A stretch of DNA of 64,000 nt from Puffinus mauretanicus. Its lineage: Eukaryota; Chordata; Aves; Procellariiformes; Procellariidae. The stretch spans positions 434,001-498,000 of the forward strand of contig JAJKFH010004053.1 of NCBI GenBank assembly GCA_023333565.1, written 5' to 3'. The notes below the pieces were generated by a model, which ran no database searches, had not been told where the DNA came from, and was given only the letters and a program-made list of their open reading frames with translations. How positions within the stretch are numbered: the first letter of the stretch is position 1; the number at the start of each line of letters is the position of its first letter. This document shows positions 39,357 through 51,127 of the stretch, piece by piece. A program made the translations under genes and the position numbers.

Positions 39357-40754
39357 GATTAATGTGACAAATTTCAGTATTTCTCAAAAGCTGCTTTGTT
39401 CAAGACCTTAATCTTACTGTTATCTGCAGACCACAGAAGCAGCAAAGGCTAGTAAAATGTTATTTATTCAGTTTCTTCTTTGCCTGTAAGTCCAAAGTGT
39501 TTTGGTATAAAGAACATGCAGTTCAATGTACTTTTTCCACAATTACAAAATGAAAATCATCAGACTTTATGCTAGGTAAACTTGCAGCAAACACTTTTAC
39601 CTACTATACTTATGTGTTTATATAGAAATTGATAGCTGACAAGGATTGCGCTGGTTCTCTTGTGGTGCTTTTGAGCACATGAACAAATATGTGTGCTGTT
39701 CCCCTATAAAACAGAAGTGAGAACTTGGCTGTTGGACTCATCGCACGTGGTCAGGCGGAGCAGATGTGCTGAGCACTGAAGTGACCAACCCAGCAGGACT
39801 TTCCCTGTGCTTGGGATGCAGAACCAAGAAGAAACTAAGCTTGCAGTTGCACTGAGATAGGACTGGTGGGAGCCCTTGTCTGCAACAACTTGCTTGCTGA
39901 ACTTGGCCGTAGTGCTAAGCTTTCAGCTTGCATTGTGGTTTCTAATAATGTTTTCCTAAGTTCTCTCTCCAGGAGTATTTGAGACCATCCATTGCCACAG
40001 AATTACTCTGTTGATTGCTGTCAGTACTGCTAACAGCCTTGTTTCATCACCAGATTTTGAATCTTTCAAAATATCCTCTGAGATGATGAAAATCACGTGG
40101 AAGAACAATTTGAGAAATACTATCTGAATATACAGGTAGGTGTTTTCCCAGAATCAATTTTTTTCCAAACTGCTTGGAACTGCCTCCAGACCTGGCATAC
40201 ATGCCCAGTTTCGCAGAGATAAGTGGATGCTTCCAGTATCACATACAAGGAAAATGAATGAGCACAAAAGGATTTGGAAATGGACAGAACCACTTTCACG
40301 TTACTGATGGTTTTTTCTACTCTTTTTAATGTCTCCTGTCAAGCCATCACAAAATTATGATTATAAATCCCTTTTCTCTCACCTTTCTCCCTGCCACATA
40401 CACATCACCATCTCACACACATAGAGCTGTATAGCTCAGCCAGTCTCCACTGATTACTCTCCAAGGCTGATCTTTGAAAAGCTAGTAGATCCCACTGTAT
40501 ATAACTTTTGGTTTCTTCAACATACATTTTTGACACAAAAGAACTATTTTATTTGTAAAAATATGAAGTCATTGAGGTATTATAGAAAATACAAAAGGAC
40601 CTTAAGAGGCTAAAACATCCTGTGAAGAAAGAAAGGTGAAATTCAATTTGGGAAATGCAGAGAAAAATAGAATGCCTGGTAGAAAATAACCTGACAGAAG
40701 TGTTCAACAATACAGTGCCAACACGTTCTACTTAACCAGCTCCTTTCATGGAAG

Positions 40755-40880
40755 GAGCTAATGCGCTTTACCAGATGCTGGGAATAATTCTTCCATCCTA
40801 CACCTGAGGTAGCTAAGGTCTCAAAAGGTTACGTGACTTGCTTAAGATAAAACAAAGAGTAAAGAAAAATGCAGGTAGTG
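40755..40880 (+). mobile_element. MIR SINE fragment
   Basis: A run of motifs in MIR order: 'GCGCTTTACCAGATGCTGGG', a pyrimidine block with CATCCTACACCTGAGG, then 'AAAAGGTTACGTGACTTGCT' followed by TAAG. The last two correspond to the MIR core 'ACAGATGAGGAAACTGAGGC...GGTTAAGTGACTTGCCCAAGG'. The copy is old and lacks a clear tRNA head or tail. MIRs occur as ancient relics across amniotes, so its presence fits a bird genome. It is not expected to be active. Confidence 0.6.
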
Positions 40881-42705
40881 GAAGAAATACAGCTTGTCTG
40901 TGGTGTTACATGCCCTGTCACAGGATGAAGATCAGGGTCAGAGGAAGGCCACAGACTACTTTTGTTGCAGTGGGATTCTTCCACCTATGTCTTTTAAAAT
41001 CATTCCCGATCCTAATGAACCAGCTATTTTGTTTTCTTTGTTGTTTCTCTTTTCTAGCTTTGGGTCAGCTTGTGACAGACTCTGTTCCCATGCAAGGGAA
41101 TAAAAGCAGAAACCTCCCATTACAACCTTAATGGCAATCTCTGCTGCATTTACTTTCTCTGGGTCCAGAGAAAAAAAAAGTGATGCAAACACACCTTCAG
41201 CCTCCCTGGAGATGACAAGAAACCTCTGGGCTTAGATTATAGAAGGTTTTTCTTCTACTCTGAGTTTGTGTTTGCTCAAAAAAAACCACCCAAGCCCATA
41301 TCTTTTGAAATATCTCCTTTTTTTGTTTGGGTTTTTGGGAGGTTTTCTCTTTATGGACTCACCCCTTTTCTTCTTTCTGGGCTTTTTCTGCCATGGCTTC
41401 TAAACAGCACTCCATTTAAAGAGAACCTAGGTAGGTCTAAATGTTATGTATATAAAAGGCCTTCAGTGAGACAGAGGGTAAGCACACACTTACTTAGTAT
41501 TTTGTTGAGCCAATAATCAGTCTCAGGCTAAAAAGCAACCAGAATGTCCTGTGGGCTATGTGTTTTCTTAGGCTATCACTGTTCAAGTCAAAGCTCCATT
41601 TTAGGAAGCACTAACCCCTGGTGTATTGAGAAAAGAGGTCTTACTTGCTACTTCCCTCAGTTGTTAATAATTACTACAATTCCAAGCAAGTTCCCAATTA
41701 GTCTGAGCTAAAGGCTCAACCCTTCCCTTCATAGTTTCTAAATGAGAATCTCTGAGCCTAAATAAAAATAATATTTAGTTTCATTTGAATACAGAAGAGA
41801 TTCAGTGTTGACTTTAAAAAATATTCCTTGAGCTACTGTTCAAATAATTCACACCTGATCTTTATCTGGCTGTTACATTCATCTAGAACAGCTAAGTGTT
41901 TAAAAAAAAAAAGGGATCTATTTCATGGGTTCTCATTTTAATTTTTTTTAATAAACTGTCACAGGCAGAATGTGGAGAGCTTTTAAACTGATTATATAAC
42001 TCACAGAAAGATCCATTCCCTCCTTAGTCATCAGTAACACTATTAAGCGAGCAGCTGCAATCCACACACCCTTTTTTGCTTTTATCGTGAAAACAGAACG
42101 AAATTTATCAGTTATCAAATACAATGCCTTCTCTGTATGAATAAATTATCTTGTGGTTATAACTTACAAAATGTTCCCATCTCTATTCATACCAAATGCA
42201 TCAAGTCATTTGGATGACAGAACGCTACAAAAATTATCTGAACTGTCAGGAAGCTGCAATGACTTATTGTATAAAAATTATTCCAATTTTTACCAACTCA
42301 AAACAGTAGCAAAGAGGGAAAAAAGAGAAGTCTTGGTCATATATAGTTCAGAGTGAATCATCATTGAAAAAATCATGTTTGTTCTTTCTAAGGAATCAAT
42401 GATTTACGCTTTAATGACACTTGACAGGGAAGTCATGATGCCTTCTTTCAAACAAATCTCTCCTCCAAAAAAAGCACTATATGAAATTTTGAAAGTATCA
42501 ATAACTTTAACACAAATGATTTACAGTAACAAATATCTGCTTATGTTTCCCACTCAGATAATGTCATCCACCATGTAAGGATGTAAAGCCTGAATCATTA
42601 AAGTCACACCTGATTTTTAAAATATTTTTGCTTGACTCTGACAAACTGCACTCCAGCTGGAAGGAGCTCCATGGATGAGGGAGACGTATACAGAGCTTAC
42701 TGATA
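40881..42705. other. non-coding stretch, no gene seen
   Basis: A strong polypyrimidine acceptor-like site ends at about 41057, but no donor follows in a reasonable distance. Open frames here are under 100 codons and unrecognised. Confidence 0.5.
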
Positions 42706-42752
42706 GAGCTGGACACTAGAAGAGGTCTTTAACCTGATTTTTATGATTCTGC
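42706..42752 (+). mobile_element. degraded CR1 3' tail (short)
   Basis: The words AGCTGGACACTAGAAGAGGT, then CTTTAACCTGA, then ATGATTCTG follow the order of a CR1 3' end (GGTTGGACTAGATGATCT...AGGTCCCTTCCAACCT...ATGATTCTG). Only about 47 nt are recognisable and no coding part remains. Confidence 0.45.
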
Positions 42753-43909
42753 AGTTGGAATCTGGTCAAAGTGTGTTTGGTAAATATTTGCATAAGTGTA
42801 AAGAATGTCTCAACCTATTAAAAAAACTAAAAACATTTTTTCGGTCCATTTTAGTGATTATAAAGCCAGTTCAAGGTTTAGGTTTTCACAGTAGACCATA
42901 AGTCTTTTCAAAAAGATTTTTCATAAAATAAAATTGTAGCTTCTTAAATCAGTAAAAGAAGGTTAAAAATAAACTTTATTTTTTCTTCTGGAGACAGCAA
43001 CTTCTCCCTCAACTGCAAAAACTTCAAGCAGTTTTTACTTAAGCTGAGTCAACACAGACTGAGTTGAAGCATCTGGTCCTATGAAAGCTGCTGTGAGAGT
43101 TTGCAGAATTTTAAATCCTATTTCAGGAGCATCGTGGTGACACTGTAATTATCACACTGCACTACTAAATAGGCTCGAGATCCATTTTAAACACACAGAG
43201 CTTGTGCTCCAGCATAGCCCAGAAACAGTAAGCTAGGCCTGGCTGGTGGCCTGACTAATCCAGTGATGTCTCCTACAGCAGCATCCTCAGATCTCTTCAG
43301 AAGAAGACAAAAGAAATCCTGAAATAGGCAATTATTAAATTATTCTTTTGGGGGGGGGAAATTCTTCCTAATCCCCCAATAGTAATTAAAATTTAGGTTA
43401 TGCCTCAAAGTGTTGAGATACTGAATTTTCCAGAGTTCCAGAGGTGGATCCTCAGCACATAGGCTGGTGTCACAGCACTGAAGGCAATGAAACGGCCACG
43501 GCTGAGGCACCAGCCCAGTTACTGGTGTTTCTTTTTAATCCCTGCTGTATGTCTGAATGCTTTACACTCCATATAAACCTCCTGTCATCCTTTTAACCAT
43601 AACTCTCTTCTTTACTGATATCCACTGGCATTGTAGATCTACAGGCATTTCTTGCAATACAAATATTTAATCTGTTTTTCATCTAGCTGTACTTTAGTTT
43701 GCTTGCTTCTGCATCTGTGAGTAATCAGAGCTTTTAATTTACTTTTTTCATCCCTTTGCATTCCTTACTATCCATCTCCTTCCTAAACTGAGTGGTCACA
43801 ATCTTTCAGATCTTTTTCTCCTTTCAAGACTTCCCTCCTTCTACTATTCCAGACTGTTTAAAAAATGTTCTTATCATTGATCTTCAGTCATATTTTTAAC
43901 AGTGGAGAG

Positions 43910-43928
43910 AAAAAAAAAAAAAAAAAAA
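43910..43928 (+). repeat. poly(A) run, 19 nt
   Basis: Nineteen consecutive A residues preceded by GTGGAGAG and followed by CCACATC. No retrocopy is recognised upstream. Confidence 0.9.
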
Positions 43929-44620
43929 CCACATCAGTAGAATAATATTAATCAACACAGAACACAGAATCCCCCAGATTGTTCCCAGCAAAAAAAGGCT
44001 TCAATGATTGACCTCACATGCAACAAGGTCCCACGTTCCTCCTCTTTCAGGCTCCACTTAAGGAAGTTGACACAGAAAGGGGAGTGCTACCGTGGGGGAA
44101 GTATGGGATCTTTGTAGTCCTTTGTGTGGGACCAGGTGGCTGAAAAGCAAGTTCCAGCCCTTCTGCACTCACTCTACAAACACCACACTCTTTGCATTTT
44201 ACTCATAAATGTTAAAATAGAAATACATTAAATAAAATAGAAATACTGCAAAATGTGTTAAAGTTGGAACAAATGCACTCCAATGCCTTTGACCTTATGA
44301 TCCATGACACACATCACCAGTAATCAAATTATAAGATGCGCTCATTCTGCCTATAATTTCCTAAGTAATATGCTGAAGCAGACAGCATTATCTTTTTGAT
44401 GTGAACCTACAACATGACCTTCATCCCCTTAATGCAGGCCCTCGGAATTTTCTAGGGAAGGCAGCAGACAGAACATAGAGCTGATAGCAGAAGGAACAGT
44501 ATTTGACCTTTCTGTTGTTATTAATAAACAAACAACATGTTGCCATTTCCTTAGCATAGCACACTGAAAAAAAAGACCTTTCTGTGTCATACATTGCCCT
44601 TTCCAAAGCCAGGGTCTTCG

Positions 44621-44638
44621 TTCCTTCCTTCCTTCCTT
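44621..44638 (+). repeat. short (TTCC)n microsatellite
   Basis: Four consecutive TTCC units followed by TT. Below the size usually variable, but clearly a tandem repeat. Confidence 0.85.
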
Positions 44639-44654
44639 TTTTCAAGAAGGTGAC

Positions 44655-44694
44655 TTGTATCTGTATAATTCCATGTTGTATCTGTATAATTCCA
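44655..44694 (+). repeat. tandem duplication with 21-bp period
   Basis: TTGTATCTGTATAATTCCA occurs at 44655-44673 and, without mismatch, at 44676-44694. The copies are separated by two bases. Their perfect identity suggests a recent duplication. Confidence 0.95.
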
Positions 44695-45291
44695 CCTTAG
44701 TTTATTCCAGGGCATGATAAAAAATATGTGTGGCTGTGCTGCTGTTGCACCAATTATTATGAAACTCTTTGATTTGCCAAGCACACCTCATTTTTCCTTT
44801 TACTCTAACAGTTTTCTTAAGAGATGCTCTCCTGAGTAATCATGGAATTAACTTAAGGAATGTTTCTCCTGCATCAATCTTAACCCTGTTTCCTTTGATC
44901 AGACATTATCCAAACTAAAAATAAGATGGCTGAAAACCCTTCCAGATGATCACAGACAACATACAAAATTGTGCCTTACAAAATTACAGACAAAACTATA
45001 ATGGGTCTGGTCTGTCTGTGTATAGATGACTCAATTAAAAGGAAGGAGGTAACGTGAGACATCGTCTGGACTTCTGTTACTCTAGTATATGGTTTATCCA
45101 TCAGCAAACGGGAACACATTGCTTTGATAGTGGAAAAGCAAAATGGGAAACTCCCTTGATTTCCTGCCATTCATTGAGGTTGCAGATGTAGCACGTTAGA
45201 AAAAGTGGCTCTGTAATGCCAAACTATGTAAAAGAAGAGCTTTGCCATTAAATGTCTGCATTTGTCTGCTAATATATAGAAGGAGTTCAAA

Positions 45292-45447
45292 TGTTGAACC
45301 AGGTTGCCCAGAAAGTTTATTGGCGTCCTTGGAAATATTCAACACTTGACCCTGAGCAACCTCATTTGGTTGGGCCCATAATGAGCTGGTGTTGGACCAG
45401 AAGAACTCGAGAGGTCCCTTCCAACCTAAATCACTCCATGATTCTGT
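45292..45447 (+). mobile_element. CR1 LINE 3' fragment (diverged)
   Basis: The stretch starts with GAACCAGGTTGCCCAGAAAG (the CR1 'GGAACAGGTTGCCCAGAGAG' block). It continues through CCTGAGCAACCTCAT, GTTGGACCAG, GAGGTCCCTTCCAACCTAAA and ends in CACTCCATGATTCTG. It is clearly a 5'-truncated CR1 3' end, with roughly 80% agreement to remembered consensus. The reading frame of ORF2 is destroyed. The wording matches an older subfamily than the copies at 49-54 kb. Confidence 0.88.
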
Positions 45448-48400
45448 AACGCATATCTTAAATACTTCATTTTGGAGATATTGAAAGGCAAGGTAGGTTT
45501 TTGACCAATGCCCCCTCAAGCTTTCTTCCTGGAAGGAAGCAGGTATCAATGGTCTACATATAGCGCTTACAGAAGAAAGGGCCTCAGATCAAAGGCACAT
45601 GATCTATAGACGATCCAAGGCTACTGAGAGAATAAAGTATTCAAATGCAAGTTTTTTGTTCCTTTGTCCCTCTTGCTCAAGGGAAAATGGGAGACGCATA
45701 AATTTTTGACAAGCCATAAAGACATGCTCTTAAAAAACTACCCCTTGTTTTCACATTTTAACAATCCCAATCTTTCTTAAATTTCAGAATAACATCTTCT
45801 TCTTGGCCATATGAGCTTCTTTGGTATTTTCCATTGGAAGTATCTAACTATCTGACCATCCTTCATCTTATATCAACTTAATATGGCCCGAACTCACAAA
45901 AGCCTTTGTTAAACTGGGACATATTCTGAGTATGGAGACAGAAAAGATGAGTTGCATAGAATCTCTTAAGGGCTGAAAGGAAAAATTACTTGAAAGAAGG
46001 AAAAGTCTGTTATTCATTCATAAATGAGAAAGCAGAAGAAACTGGTCTGTTTTTAAAATGTAAGACAAAACAAGGCTAATTTTGAATTGTGAACTTCAAA
46101 GAAAAATCTAAAATACAATGTCGAGATTCAAAATTCAAGGAATGAAGGCATCTAATAAAGTGACTAGATTTTAATGTGACCACGCCTGTCTAAACATTCA
46201 TTGGTGACAGCTAGACAATCTTTACAAAAGCTGTTGCAACATGAGCCTGCATGCATAACAAAATGCAAATAGTATGAGTTGTCCTTGATAACTTTTCATG
46301 CAAGTGCAAGGTCACTTAGACACAGGCTACATCTATAGCAAACACTATCACTATGGAGCTTTAAAAAAGTGGAGTGAGGAGGCTTTTAGTGAAGCAAATA
46401 CCACCCCCTAAATCTGTCTATAACAAGGACTGATTTTCTCCTCTGTGTTTCTCGTCAGAGTGAACATTAGTGGGAAGAAATTACAGTACTGTGCAGATGC
46501 TTCCTCCCTGCAAAAATGAATCCATTTAGGGGAGAAGAAAATAGAAGTTGCCTACTAAGGCATTTGTTTCCATCTAGCAGCTGGGTAAATGTAGGAAAAA
46601 GAATTATATAACAGAGAATCCACCAAAAAAGAACAGGTATATCCTGTGTCTGATACTCTAATGAATCAAAGACCTTAAAAAACAAGTGCATGTGTGCACA
46701 CATCTCTGTTACCACAAGTTTAATGATGTGTTTTTAATTAGATGTGATAACATAGTCAAAACTGGTTTAATGATTAAATCAAAATCTTTCTGGATATGAG
46801 TGTTGTAGTCTAAAGAGATGAATAGGTTCATTTACCCAGATGATAAACATGAAAGGAGCCTAGGTGGGCTTGTTTTCCCTAGAAATGGCTGCAGAAAAAT
46901 GGTTATCTGACAAGTCCTTTATCAACTTTCTATGATAGGAAATCTCAAAGATCCCTTATTAAATAAGGATCTGTTCTAAGGGGTTGAGGTCAGAAGAAAT
47001 GTGATAGACTGTCAAAGAGCTTATAGGAAAATGTTACTTTATGTAAGCATGTAAGATATATCAAACAAAATGAAAGGCAGCGAATGTGCTTAATTTAATA
47101 AAGTATGCTTCTTTCAGGCCAAAAAACCTACTTTGACTTCTAGGCTGGCTTTTCAGTTATGAGTGTGGGAAGACATATCAGGCAAAAATACATGAGTTCA
47201 TCAATGCTTGGGGAAAAAAAAGAAAAAACATAAGGAACCATCAAATCACTTAGAATGTTCTTAAAAAATCCCTCCTAGCTTCTTAATTCAAAACTCTAAT
47301 TTGAGGCAAAAACTTGGATTTAAATAAAACAAATCGGGTTTGTTTTATGGGGTCTGTCTGGAATGTCTCCTGGGAATTCTGTGTTCCCAAAGCAGAGTGT
47401 TGGGTAAGCACTGAGGTTAGTGATATCCAAAAAGAATAGGAGAATGGCAGAAAGGGAGGCAGGCTATTGGCAGTGTATACAAGAGGGAAATGCCTATGGT
47501 ACTAACATCAACTCCTTACTTTAAATAACTTTAAAACTATAGCAAAGCATGAATTATTATGGCAGGGTACTGTCCTAGCAAAAAAAAGAAAAAAAATTAC
47601 CTAGGGAGTCGTTATTCATAGTATTAGCTATAAAGACTTTGCCTAGTAGGGACAAAGATAAAGCAATCCCTTGCCTGTGCCCTAAGCAGTGTCTGGTGAC
47701 TCAAGGAGAATTCCAATTTAGAAGAGCTACTAAACTAAATAATTTGGTTTTAACTTAAGCGTGTTTTCCAGAAAGGTACCTGGTCTAGATTTGAAGACAT
47801 AAAGAGACAGAGAATATAGTCCTCAATAATTTGTTCCATCTATCATTCACTTTCACCATTAAAAAATTGATGCCCAGTTTCTAATTTGATTTTGTCCAGT
47901 TTCAGCTACCAGCTATTAGTTTCTGTTGTGCCTTCCCCAGCTAAAGTAAAGAATTTAATTTCTGACATTTTCTTCTAGCTCTTGTACACTGTAATCAAGG
48001 CACATTACAAAAGGGCTCCCCAAGTCCCTTTCTAAAAGGTATTTTCTCCAATCTTAAAATCCTTTTTTGTGTTTTTCCCCTGCATCTTCTCCTTTTGCTC
48101 AAGTCTCTTGGGAAAACAGTGGCATCAGGACCGCACAAATTGTACTATGTGTTAGCAATCAGAACAATGCTGTACCCATCTGCTTTTACCCACAATATTT
48201 ATACTAACATTCTCAAAGACCGAATACAGACTTTCTGCCAAAGTATCACCCTGGTGCCCATGTTGAGGTGTTCATTCACCATAATTCGCAAAGTCTTTCT
48301 GAAAGTCACTACTTTCCTGCACACAGTCTTCCTTTCTGTAAACATTGTCTCTGTCCGTTGTCCCAGTCTATACTTGCTCTAGCAGATAGACCTTCCCAAA

Positions 48401-49207
48401 CAATCCAAGTCACGCCCCATGATTGCTCTTCCTAGAAGGTGCAGTTTTCCACTCGTTATATCGTTCTTTTTTTTTTCATTTTAAATGAGCAGTGACTTTT
48501 AAATTTTATTTTGAAACTTTATAAAAAAACCAAGCAACTTCTCTGGTCCTAAAATTCCCAAAACTAGAATGACATCTAGAACTAAATCAACAGCTTTATG
48601 AAACTGGATTTTACTTACACAGTTTTCTCTCAGTCTTTCAATCTAATTTATAATCCCTCCAAAATGAAATAAGGGTTGTTTGATGAGACTTATTTTCCAT
48701 AAAACCATGTTAACTGGCATTAATTAACTTCCTATCCTTTAAGATGTTAATAATTACATCCAGTATCAATTTTTCCATTAGCCCAGGACTGATGTCAACT
48801 TATGGTTACCCATGTCAGACCAACTACTCTTCTCTAATATTGCAGCAGTGTTGCCCTGTGATAGTTCTCTCAAATTGCAGTATTTTTCTGATATCTATTA
48901 AAAATTAACACTAGGGCAGCAGATATCTTCCCAATCAGCTACTTACAAATTCTGCTAATTTAAAACTGTTTATCCGTAGCAGATGTTGTTTAACATCCTA
49001 ATTGTTTATGAACCAGGATCAGAATGACTAAATTACTTTCATGTAATAAGAATACATCATCCTATTTCTTTCCAAATACAGAAAAGAAATATTTCTTGAA
49101 CAGTTTTGTTTCTCCTGAATCATGCTAATAATTTTATAATTTCCACTCCATATTGAACTGACACCTTTGCCAACATTTCTTTTGTTCTTAATCTATTAAA
49201 GAAGAGC
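45448..49207. other. non-coding stretch, no gene seen
   Basis: AT-rich DNA up to the sharp GC jump at the CR1 element. At 46180-46330 there is a stretch with a perfect octamer (ATGCAAAT at 46263-46270), noted as a possible conserved element. No gene was recognised. Confidence 0.55.
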
Positions 49208-49224
49208 CTAGGGGTGGCACGCCA

Positions 49225-50892
49225 ATGTTAGGGGAGAAATCGGCAGCCCAGCTCAAGTGCATCTACACCAATGCACGCAGCATGGGCGGCAAACAGGAGG
49301 AGCTGGAAGCCATTGTGCAGCGGGATAGCTATGACTTAGTCGCCATCACAGAAACATGGTGGGACGAGTCTCACGATCGGAGTGCTGCAATGGATGGCTA
49401 TAAGCTCTTCAGAAGGGACAGGCGAGGAAGGAGAAGCGGTGGGGTAGCCCTGTATGTTAGGGAGTGCTTCAACTGTCTAGAGCTCAATGATAGTGATGGT
49501 AAGGTCGAGTGCTTGTGGGTAAGGACGAGGGGGAAGGCCAACAAGGCAGATATCCTGCTGGGAATCTGTTATAGACCACCCAACCAGGATGAGGAGGCAG
49601 ATGAAATATTCTACCAGAGGCTGGCAGAAGTCTCACAATCACTAGCCCTTGTTCTCGTGGGGGACTTCAACTTTCCGGACATCTGCTCGAAATACAACAC
49701 GGCAGAGAGGAAACAGTTGAGGAGGTTCCTGGAGTGTGTGGAAGATAACTTCCTGAAGCAGCTGGTAAGTGAGCCTAGCAGGGGAGGTGCCTTGCCTGAC
49801 CTGCTGTTTACAAACCGAGAAGGACTGGTGGGAGATGTGGTGGTCGGAGGCCGGCTTGGGCTTAGTGGCCATGAAATGATAGAATTCTCGATACTTGGTG
49901 AAGTAAGGAGGGGGGGCAGCAAAACCGCTACCATGGACTTCCGGAGGGCGGACTTTGGCCTGCTCAGGACACTGGTCGAGAGGGTCCCTTGGGAGACAGT
50001 CCTGAAGGGCAAAGGGGTCCAGGAAGGCTGGACGTTCTTCAAGAAGGAAGTCTTAAAGGTGCAGGAGCGGGCTGTCCCCATGTGCCCTAAGAAGAACAGG
50101 TGGGGAAGACAACCGGCCTGGCTGAACGGGGAGCTCTGGCTGGGACTCAGGAAAAAAAGGAGAGTTTATCACCTTTGGAAGAAGGGGCAGGCAACTCAAG
50201 AAGAGCACAGAGATCTCATTAGGTTGTGCAGAGAGGAAATTAGAAAGGCAAAAGCCCAGCTAGAACTCAACCTGGCCACTGTCGTGACAGACAACAAAAA
50301 ATGTTTTTACAAGTATATTAATGACAAAAGGCGAGCCAAGGAGAATCTCCATCCTTTATTGGATGTGGGGGGGAACATTGCCACCAAGGACGAGGATAAG
50401 GCTGAGGTACTTAATGCCTTCTTTGCCTCAGTCTTTAATAGTCAGACCAGTTATCTTCAGGGTACTCAGCCCCCTGAGCTGGAAGACAGGGACGGCGAGC
50501 AGGATAAACCCCCCATAACCCAAGAGGAAGCGGTTAATGACCTCCTATGCCACCTGGACGCTCACAAGTCTATGGGGCCGGATGGGATCCACCCAAGGGT
50601 ACTGAGGGAGCTGGCGGAGGAGCTTGCCAAGCCACTCTCTATCATTTACCAGCAGTCCTGTTTAACTGGGGAGGTCCCAGATGACTGGAGGCTCGCCAAT
50701 GTGACGCCCATCTACAAGAAGGGCCGGAAGGAGGATCCGGGGAACTACAGGCTGGTCAGTCTGACCTCGGTGCCAGGGAAGATCATGGAGCGGTGTGTCT
50801 TGAGGGCGCTCACAAGCCATGTTCGGGACAAACAGGGGATGAGGCCCAGCCATCACTGTTTCATGGAAGGCAGGTCCTGCTTGACCAGGTGA
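49225..50892 (+). pseudogene. CR1 ORF2 segment 1: APE endonuclease and start of reverse transcriptase
   Basis: A 555-codon open frame, the longest in the window. Residues 10-230 are an apurinic-type (APE) endonuclease domain: LKCIYTNARSM (catalytic Asn16), ITETWWDE (Glu43), YRPPN (116-120), GDFNFPD (Asp147, Asn149) and the SxHEMIEF block at 214-221. Residues 231-360 are the linker rich in Lys and Arg. From about 395 the reverse transcriptase begins: ASVFN, SMGPDGIHPRVL (449-460), TPIYKKG (494-500), YRLVSLTS (508-515), GRSCLTR at the end. The normally invariant SDH of the endonuclease reads SGH here (Gly215, codon 49867-49869), which should abolish cleavage. The TGA at 50890-50892 arises from a 4-nt insertion. 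The ATG is simply the first Met; the frame stays open back to about 49192, and the true ORF2 start lies upstream in the missing part. Confidence 0.95.
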
Positions 50893-50893
50893 C

Positions 50894-51127
50894 CTGGTCA
50901 CTTCTTTCTATGACCAGGTGACCCGCCTAGTGGATGAGGGAAAGGCTGTGGATGTGGTCTACCTGGACTTCAGTAAAGCCTTTGACACTGTCTCCCACAG
51001 CATTCTCATAGAGAAGCTGGCGGCTCACGGCTTAGACAGGTGCACTCTTCGCTGGGTAAAAAACTGGCTAGCTGGCCAGGCCCAAAGAGTTGTGGTGAAT
51101 AGAGTTAAATCCAGTTGGCGGCTGGTC
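50894..51127 (+). pseudogene. CR1 ORF2 segment 2: reverse transcriptase, YLDFSKAFD motif
   Basis: The reading frame continues in the +1 frame after the 4-nt insertion, as LVTSFYDQVTRLVDEGKAVD followed by VVYLDFSKAFDTVSH, the reverse-transcriptase motif A with a catalytic Asp (in YLDF). It goes on to RWVKNWLAGQAQRVVVN and SSWRLV. The homology then breaks at 51127, where about 13 nt that would encode the 'TSGVP' part of motif B ([11 protein letters not shown]) are missing compared with CR1 copies I remember. The next segment resumes in the original frame. Confidence 0.93.

Larger units (their letters stand above)
30986..40754. other. non-coding stretch, no gene seen
   Basis: AT-rich DNA with small tandem duplications and one poly(A) run, listed separately. 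A small CpG-bearing patch lies at about 34480-34570. Two exon-like segments (37309-37320 and 38730-38790, plus strand) are described under findings. No protein family or RNA gene was recognised. Confidence 0.55.
42753..45291. other. non-coding stretch, no gene seen
   Basis: Unremarkable AT-rich DNA with a 9-nt poly(G) at 43350-43358, a poly(A) run, a short (TTCC)n and a 21-bp-period duplication. No gene or RNA was recognised. Confidence 0.55.

Noticed and set aside
49611..50081. 156-codon minus-strand open frame opposite the CR1 endonuclease
   Set aside because: It is the antisense shadow of the ORF2 coding strand, with no independent features.
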